The notes below the pieces were generated by a model. That model made no database searches and had not been told where the DNA came from. It was given only the letters and a program-made list of their open reading frames with translations. Shown piece after piece: positions 5,924 through 10,721 of a DNA stretch of 10,721 nucleotides (its first letter is position 1; the number at the start of each line of letters is the position of its first letter). The DNA is from an uncultured Bacteroidales bacterium (GTDB lineage: Bacteria > Bacteroidota > Bacteroidia > Bacteroidales > Bacteroidaceae), in contig CACXLY010000100.1 of the NCBI GenBank assembly GCA_902768605.1, positions 1 through 10,721 on the forward strand, read 5' to 3'. Both the position numbers and the translations under genes were made by a program.

Positions 5924-6880
5924 ATGAAAGTCGTCATTTTAGATGGTTTCACTGCCAACCCGGGCGATTTGTCGTGGGACGGACTCAAACAGTTCGGCGA
6001 GCTCCGTGTCTATGAGCGCACGGCGCCGGAGGACTTGTTGAGCCGCGCCAAGGGAGCCGAAGTGCTGCTGACGAACAAGGTCGTCATCAACGCCGAGGCG
6101 ATGGCTGCCCTACCCGACCTGCGCTACATAGGTGTTCTGGCGACGGGCTACAACGTGGTGGACATCGCGGAAGCCCATCGCCGCGGCATCGCCGTGACGA
6201 ACATCCCCGCCTACAGCACGATGTCGGTCGCCCAGATGGTAATGGCGCACCTCCTGAACATCACGAACCAGGTCGCGCTCCACGCTGCAGCGGTCAGAAA
6301 TGGCGAATGGGAGACAAGTCTTGACTTTTCGTTCTCTAAGTCTTCCCTCATCGAGCTCGACGGCCTCACATTTGGCATCGTCGGGCTCGGCAACATCGGG
6401 CGGCAAGTGGCGCGAATGGCTCAAGCCCTCGGCATGCAGGTCATGGCCGTCAGCAGCAAGTCGGAAGAGGAACTGAGCCGCATGGGGATACGCAAAGCCT
6501 CTGGTTATGAACAACTTTTCAGCGAGTCGGACGTCGTGAGTCTGCATTGTCCGCTGACCGACGAGACCCGCCACCTCGTCAATCGCGAGCGCCTGGACCT
6601 GATGAAGCCTACTGCCATCCTCATCAACACGGGCAGAGGCCCTCTGCTCGATGAAGCGGCTGTCAGCGAGGCACTTACCGTCGGAAAGCTCTATGCCGTA
6701 GGTGTCGATGTCCTGACCGACGAGCCGCCCCGAAACGGGAGTCCGCTCATTTCGGCTCCCCGATGCTTTATCACGCCCCACATCGCCTGGGCAAGTGGGG
6801 CCGCGCGGCGTCGCCTCATCGACATCGCGACCAGCAACGTCGCCGCCTTCCTGCAAGGGAAAGAGCAGAACCGAATCTGA
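5924..6880 (+). CDS. D-isomer-specific 2-hydroxyacid dehydrogenase (hydroxypyruvate/glyoxylate reductase-like)
   Basis: This 318-residue cytoplasmic enzyme should interconvert a 2-keto acid and a D-2-hydroxy acid using a nicotinamide cofactor; glycerate/hydroxypyruvate is the likeliest pair for this subgroup. The Rossmann loop GLGNIG is at 154-159. The catalytic triad is visible as Arg238 (INTGRGP), Glu267 (TDEPP) and His286 (TPHIAWAS). The substrate-loop sequence LATGYN is at 72-77. At the end of the second Rossmann strand, where NADH-dependent members usually have Asp, the sequence is AVSSKS (175-180), so NADPH use is possible. Length is normal for the family. It starts 13 bp after an interleaved repeat and is followed by a terminator, so it is the last gene of the block; no own promoter was seen. 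The exact substrate cannot be read from sequence. Confidence 0.9.
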   Translation: MKVVILDGFTANPGDLSWDGLKQFGELRVYERTAPEDLLSRAKGAEVLLTNKVVINAEAMAALPDLRYIGVLATGYNVVDIAEAHRRGIAVTNIPAYSTMSVAQMVMAHLLNITNQVALHAAAVRNGEWETSLDFSFSKSSLIELDGLTFGIVGLGNIGRQVARMAQALGMQVMAVSSKSEEELSRMGIRKASGYEQLFSESDVVSLHCPLTDETRHLVNRERLDLMKPTAILINTGRGPLLDEAAVSEALTVGKLYAVGVDVLTDEPPRNGSPLISAPRCFITPHIAWASGAARRRLIDIATSNVAAFLQGKEQNRI

Positions 6881-6889
6881 AGAGGAACA

Positions 6890-6910
6890 CCGTTTAAACT
6901 TTTGAAACGG
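6890..6910 (+). other. hairpin just after the dehydrogenase gene
   Basis: CCGTTT (6890-6895) and AAACGG (6905-6910) form a 6-bp stem with a 9-nt loop, ten bases after the stop codon. It lies just before the stronger terminator hairpin and may help termination or protect the transcript's 3' end. Confidence 0.45.
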
Positions 6911-6917
6911 CCATCAC

Positions 6918-6952
6918 GACGTGTCTCGTTGCAAAACCCGACACGTCTTTTT
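6918..6952 (+). terminator. Rho-independent terminator of the middle gene block
   Basis: GACGTGTC (6918-6925) and GACACGTC (6940-6947) pair perfectly over 8 bp around a 14-nt loop, followed at once by TTTTT (6948-6952). It lies 38 bp after the dehydrogenase stop and is the only clear intrinsic terminator in the window. Confidence 0.85.
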
Positions 6953-6956
6953 CGTT

Positions 6957-7021
6957 GCTGCATCGCCATGCAGCAATTGCTGCATCGCGACAAAGCAATT
7001 GCTGCATGGCGACGAAGCAAT
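6957..7021. repeat. hairpin plus 22-bp tandem repeat
   Basis: GCTGCAT (6957-6963) and ATGCAGC (6968-6974) form a perfect 7-bp hairpin with a 4-nt loop. It leads into two 22-bp direct repeats (6973-6994 and 6995-7016) that differ at two positions and start GCAATTGCTGCAT; a third partial copy, GCAAT, follows. It sits between a terminator and the next promoter and contains no plausible gene. Confidence 0.75.
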
Positions 7022-7045
7022 CAACAAAGCACGCAAACCTGAGTG

Positions 7046-7069
7046 AATGTTAACGTATATCCTAACATT
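7046..7069. promoter_or_regulatory. 7-bp dyad upstream of a promoter, possible operator
   Basis: AATGTTA (7046-7052) and TAACATT (7063-7069) are perfectly complementary with a 10-bp spacer, about 29 bp upstream of the -33 element at 7098. Position and symmetry would suit an activator or repressor site. The DNA is AT-rich, so chance is possible, and no regulator can be named. Confidence 0.35.
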
Positions 7070-7097
7070 TTAACTTGCAAAAATTGCCTACACACCC

Positions 7098-7127
7098 TTG
7101 TTAATCCGATATTTCTTCGTATCTTTG
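7098..7127 (+). promoter_or_regulatory. promoter of the large surface protein gene
   Basis: TTG (7098-7100), a 19-bp spacer and TATCTTTG (7120-7127) match the Bacteroidota promoter pattern. Transcription should begin near 7134, giving a leader of about 90 nt to the ATG at 7223, or about 250 nt to the signal-peptide core. Confidence 0.75.
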
Positions 7128-7222
7128 TGGACTGAAACCAAGCAAAAACTACTTAACTACAAAAGGAATATCACTTGCGAAACATAAATTAATTATATAA
7201 TGTATTCAACTTTCGGGAGTTA

Positions 7223-7348
7223 ATGAAGTTAAAGAAGTTAAAGAAGTTAAAGGACGATACCTTGGGATGCGGTTTGCATTCAGCCCCGTATTCGGCTACA
7301 AAAGCTATTGTCCTTTCTCCGCGCATTAAAAGCGCGCCTTACTGCTAG
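7223..7348 (+). pseudogene. 41-codon lysine-rich frame, possibly the detached start of the surface protein
   Basis: An ATG at 7223 follows GGGAG (7215-7219), one of the few Shine-Dalgarno-like sequences near a start in this window. It opens a frame of 41 codons ending at TAG 7346. Its first residues, MKLKKLKKLK, are encoded by a 9-bp repeat (GAAGTTAAA units, 7226-7252) and look like the charged n-region of a signal peptide. The rest has no recognisable similarity and runs through a structured segment. Joined to the hydrophobic core that begins at about 7386 in another frame, it would make a complete signal peptide. It could instead be a short leader ORF or chance. Confidence 0.35.
7249..7336 (+). 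ncRNA. structured leader RNA candidate (three-way junction plus GC hairpin)
   Basis: An outer stem of 11 bp with one G-U pair joins 7249-7259 to 7306-7316. Inside are a 6-bp hairpin (7265-7270 with 7276-7281, 5-nt loop) and, with no linker, a 4-bp hairpin (7282-7285 with 7294-7297, 8-nt loop). These leave single-stranded joints at 7260-7264 and 7298-7305. A second structure, CGCGC (7320-7324) with GCGCG (7332-7336) and a 7-nt loop, follows. It lies in the transcribed leader of the surface protein gene. I recognise no known riboswitch or ribozyme class; it may be regulatory RNA or part of a small inserted element. Confidence 0.4.
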
Positions 7349-7385
7349 AGCATGTGAGAACTTCCCCAAGCGAGCATAGCGAGCT

Positions 7386-10300
7386 AACTTCTTCGGAAAG
7401 CTTCTTTCTGTCTTACTGCTGCTGGCATTGATGCCTCAGGCAGCGCTTGCCGAGTACTACGGCATCAAGGTCGGCGGCGTCAGCGTCACGTCCGACAACT
7501 GCAACAACATCACTGGCAGCAGCATCAAACGATACGATTTGCTTGGCGACCCCAATTGGGTACGCTACGACCCCTCAACGAAGACACTCACCTTGCACAG
7601 TTGTAGGATTGAGCGCACAGGCAACGGCAACCTTGCCATCCTGAACGAGAGTTGCGACGGCTTGACCATCGTGTTTGAAAAAGAGAATTACCTCTCCGCA
7701 CAATCAGCCTCTCCCGTTCGCCTCAATGCCAACACCACAATCAAATGTGCGAGTGGCAGGTTCGGCCACGAACAGGAAATCGAGAGCGGCTATGAAGATG
7801 CAATCACTGTCAGCAACGGTGCAACGCTGCTGATAGAAGACATTAGCATCCATGTTACTACAAAACAAGCCAATGCTGAAAGCAGTGTCTTTGTGGGCAC
7901 CACGAAAACAGAAAGGCTTGTCATAGAAGATGCTTCCGTATGGGCACGAGGGGAGCATTGTATAAAGGACTTTGCATTGCTTGGTGTGCAGAACAGCTAT
8001 TTGAGCCTTACAGGCTTCACTGCCGCCGCCAAGGACTTGATGGACTTCAGAATGGTCGGAAAGACAATGTACGCAACCGACACATACTACAACAATGGCA
8101 CACAGAACTTCCTTACCGGCAACACCACAGCGAAACAAGTCACGATAACCGACTACGTTGAAATCAACGAGACAAACTTCCCCGATGACATCTTCCGCAG
8201 CTATGTCAGCGAGGAGTTCGACAAGAACAATGACGGACTACTCGCATACCAAGTGGAAGCAGACACAGATCAATTTGACGTGAGCGACAAAGGCCTCTCG
8301 TCGCTCAAAGGCATCGAGCACTTCCCTTTGCTGCTGATACTCAAATGCACCGACAACAATCTCACGTCATTGGATGTCTCGAAGCTCTCCCGGCTTGTAA
8401 GACTTGAATGCGACCGCAACCAACTGACAAGCCTCAACGTTACAAAAGAGAAGGAGTGCAATAGACTGATGAGGCTTTTCTGCTCACAGAACCAACTGAC
8501 TCGGCTTGACCTTCCCCAAGGCGTCCATACCTGTCTGGATTGCTGCGACAATCTGCTCACCTACATCGACTTCTCCCATTGCAGCGATGATCTGGAAGTG
8601 GTAAGGCTCGTTAGGAATCGCATTGACGCGTTTATGACCGAGACATTGGAAAGCCTGCCCGACGTAACAGGCAGAACAGGCTCCACCCACAGCATCGACA
8701 TCAGCGGTAGTCCAACAAACGACAACGTCTGCACACAAGAGCAGGCAGACATTGCAAGGAACAAAGGCTGGAAAGCCTATGTGGCTGGTCTCGACGATGA
8801 GGGCAACATCATCTGCGACATAGAACTTGGCGGCACGATGGTTACTTCTGCCAATGCCGGCGACCTGACCGTTCTGCCAGGCGTAACAAAGAACTGCGAG
8901 GACGGCTATGCAAGGTTCGACATCACGACAGGCAAGCTGTGCCTAAACGGTGTGGATATTGTGAACGAGGACGGCATGGGCATTAAGTTCGGCAGCAACA
9001 ACGCAACCCGCATCATTGAACTTGGACAAGAGCCTGTCAACATCATCTCTAAGGATAAAGGCATTTACTTTGCCGCCTATTCCACCAGTGGTTCTGGTGG
9101 TTCTCTTACCATCACGACAAAGGAAAGCAACTGGTACAGCGAGAAGCTAAACATCGTCAGCACAGAAGGCAAGGCTATTTATATGGAAAGAGGAAGCCTC
9201 AGCATAGAAGGTGCTGCACGAGTTGTGGCAAAGAGTGCCGACCCAGATTATGACATCCGTATCGCCACCGGCACACTCTATATCAAGAATGATGCAGAGC
9301 TTCGCATCAAGGCAAACGAGAAAGCCTACGCTCCTCTCTATGCAGGCAACCTCGTCCTTGAAGACGACAACATCATCGTTACACCCGAAAGAGCTTCCTT
9401 CCCGGAAGGTGCCCATTCGTTGATAAATGCAAGCCACTATACCATCAGAAACGTTGAAGTCGTCATCGGCAAGCTGCGCGAGTATAACTATTATGTGGCA
9501 GACACAAGGATAAGCAATGCCAACCAGCATGCTGTGCTTGGCGACACGACCGTTGTCTTCCAAGAGCCTGCGTACAATGGCGGCCCTGGCACGCTCGTCC
9601 TCACGAATGCCAACATCGAGGCTGGCTCGGCAAGCGGCATCAGTGCAAGCAAGACCCTCTACCTTAAACTCTTGGGCGACAACACTATCAACAGCACGAC
9701 ACGGGGTCTTGAGTTCTCCAAGCCCGCCTTCATACAAGGGCCCGGCTCGCTCTATGCGAAAGGACAATACGGCATCGATGCTCACATGTCGAAGCTCTTC
9801 ATCAGCGACGAAGCTCAGGTAACGGCCGAGGGCACAACGCGCTATGCCATCGACGGACAGGAGACAACCATCAGCGGCGAGAATACTGTCGTAAGGATGA
9901 AGTGCGAACCTGAAGCCCGTGGCACCTTCCGCGCATCAACAAGCCTCACACTCAATGATGGCCTCAAGATTGAATCACCCGAAGGCGCTCAGTATGTCGA
10001 TGGCGAGATAAAGGATGCCGACGGCAACGTCATCAAGGACGAATGGGTAACCATTCAGTACACCGAGGACTATGGCATTAAGGTTGCAGGCATAAAGGTC
10101 ACCAACCACAACATGGCTGACGTTCTGGGCGACGGCACCGTAAGCTACGACCCTGAGACACTGACCTTGACACTCACCGATGCCAGCATCGACGGCGGTG
10201 ACGGCAGCGGCATCGAGGCTGAGCAGGAACTCCACATCAAACTCGAGGGCAGCAACACCATCACCTGCACAAGGTCGCTGAATGGCACAAGCCATGGCAT

Positions 10301-10721
10301 CTGGTTCAAGGACAAAGGCTACATCGAAGGCCCCGGCTCGCTCTCCATCACTGCAATGTACGGCATCTTTGCTATAGGGAACAATAAGCCTAAAGCATTG
10401 CAGATTCTTGATGGTGCACAGATATCGGCCGAGGGAGACTTGATTGGCATCATAGCAGGCATCACAACCATCAGCGGCGAAGAGACTGTCGTGAACGCCA
10501 AGGGCGACGATGGTTCGTTCGGATGCACAACTCTTAACCTGAACGACCAGCTCGAGATAACTCAGCCCGCAGGCGCTTCGTTCAACCTGACCAAACTCGC
10601 CATCTGCGTAGGCCGCCGCAATGACATCGTAACATCTTGGGTAACAATCCAGAAGGTCAACAAGTACAACATCTATGTGGCAGGCACACAAGTGACGAGC
10701 CTCAATCAGGCGGACGTCCTT
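7386..10721 (+). CDS. large exported repeat protein with leucine-rich repeats (surface protein), partial
   Basis: One frame stays open from 7380 to the right edge (1,112 codons from 7386); its 3' end is missing. It begins with a signal-peptide core, KLLSVLLLLALMPQAALA, and an AxA-type cleavage site before Glu (7452). Diverged repeats of about 196 residues follow, opening with a pattern like YxIxVAGxxVT-N-ADVLGDG-VSYDP-T-TLTL. Their starts are near 7458, 8817, 9483, 10071 and 10665. Later units share short blocks such as GPGSL and TTISGE-TVV and look like beta-rich, possibly beta-helical, modules. Between the first two lie an INETNFPDDIF segment, an EF-hand-like DKNNDG loop (8220-8237) and about five leucine-rich repeats of roughly 21 residues (8295-8640; NQLTSL-type). 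Such proteins are usually surface-exposed adhesins or carbohydrate binders, which is inference here. No ATG precedes the hydrophobic core in frame (TAG at 7377); the first is at 7431, inside the signal peptide, so the 5' end may be broken. Confidence 0.75.

Noticed and set aside
6110..6856. Minus-strand open frame of 248 codons opposite the dehydrogenase
   Set aside because: Shadow of a well-supported GC-rich gene; composition is biased and no domain is visible.
7249..7316. Known riboswitch (TPP, purine, yybP-ykoY, guanidine)
   Set aside because: The conserved cores I know for these classes are not present; left as an unassigned structure.
7098..7385. Invertible promoter controlling the surface protein
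   Set aside because: No matching inverted repeats flank the promoter itself and no site-specific recombinase gene is in view.
9147..10691. Two minus-strand open frames (9147-9785 and 9975-10691) opposite the surface repeat protein
   Set aside because: They repeat with the period of the plus-strand repeats and so are mirror images of them.

Overview
The window looks like a chromosomal segment of a Bacteroidales bacterium, most probably Prevotellaceae. Three promoters match the Bacteroidota pattern (TTG/TTTG, 19-20 bp spacer, TAnnTTTG). Genes lack strong Shine-Dalgarno sites, coding DNA looks GC-rich while the gaps are AT-rich, and the gene set is typical of gut or oral Bacteroidales. Species cannot be named from the sequence alone.

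Left edge (1-415): a divergent intergenic region. A leftward promoter (83-113) is followed on the minus strand by a small hairpin and a boxA-like TGCTCTTTGAAA at the very edge, which suggests the leader of an rRNA operon or another antiterminated operon lying outside the window. A 9-bp-periodic repeat and a rightward promoter (355-385) precede the first gene.

Middle (416-6880): six rightward genes. They encode an MscS-type mechanosensitive channel, an L-rhamnose/L-fucose mutarotase-like protein (RhaM family), a FucP-like L-fucose/H+ symporter, a compact fusion of an HxGH nucleotidylyltransferase with a GHMP sugar kinase, a PreA-like dihydropyrimidine dehydrogenase subunit with an extra N-terminal iron-sulfur motif, and a D-isomer-specific 2-hydroxyacid dehydrogenase. 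Mutarotase, permease and kinase/nucleotidylyltransferase form a plausible set for taking up and activating a deoxysugar such as L-fucose. The gaps between these genes hold unusual repeats: C/G-rich hairpins, ATGAATTA-type AT-rich repeats running up to start codons, and a 9-bp-periodic element with two interleaved inverted repeats (A-B-A'-B').

Right part (6881-10721): a Rho-independent terminator closes the middle block. A short repeat cluster, a 7-bp dyad and a canonical promoter (7098-7127) follow. A roughly 250-nt structured leader then leads into an open frame of more than 1,100 codons that runs off the right edge. This frame encodes an exported surface protein built of about 196-residue repeats, with an EF-hand-like loop and a leucine-rich-repeat block inserted between them. 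No start codon lies in frame ahead of its signal-peptide core. A lysine-rich ATG-initiated start lies in another frame about 160 bp upstream, so the 5' end may have been split by an inserted structured segment. The split signal sequence, the structured leader, the kinase/nucleotidylyltransferase fusion and the interleaved repeat are the most noteworthy items.
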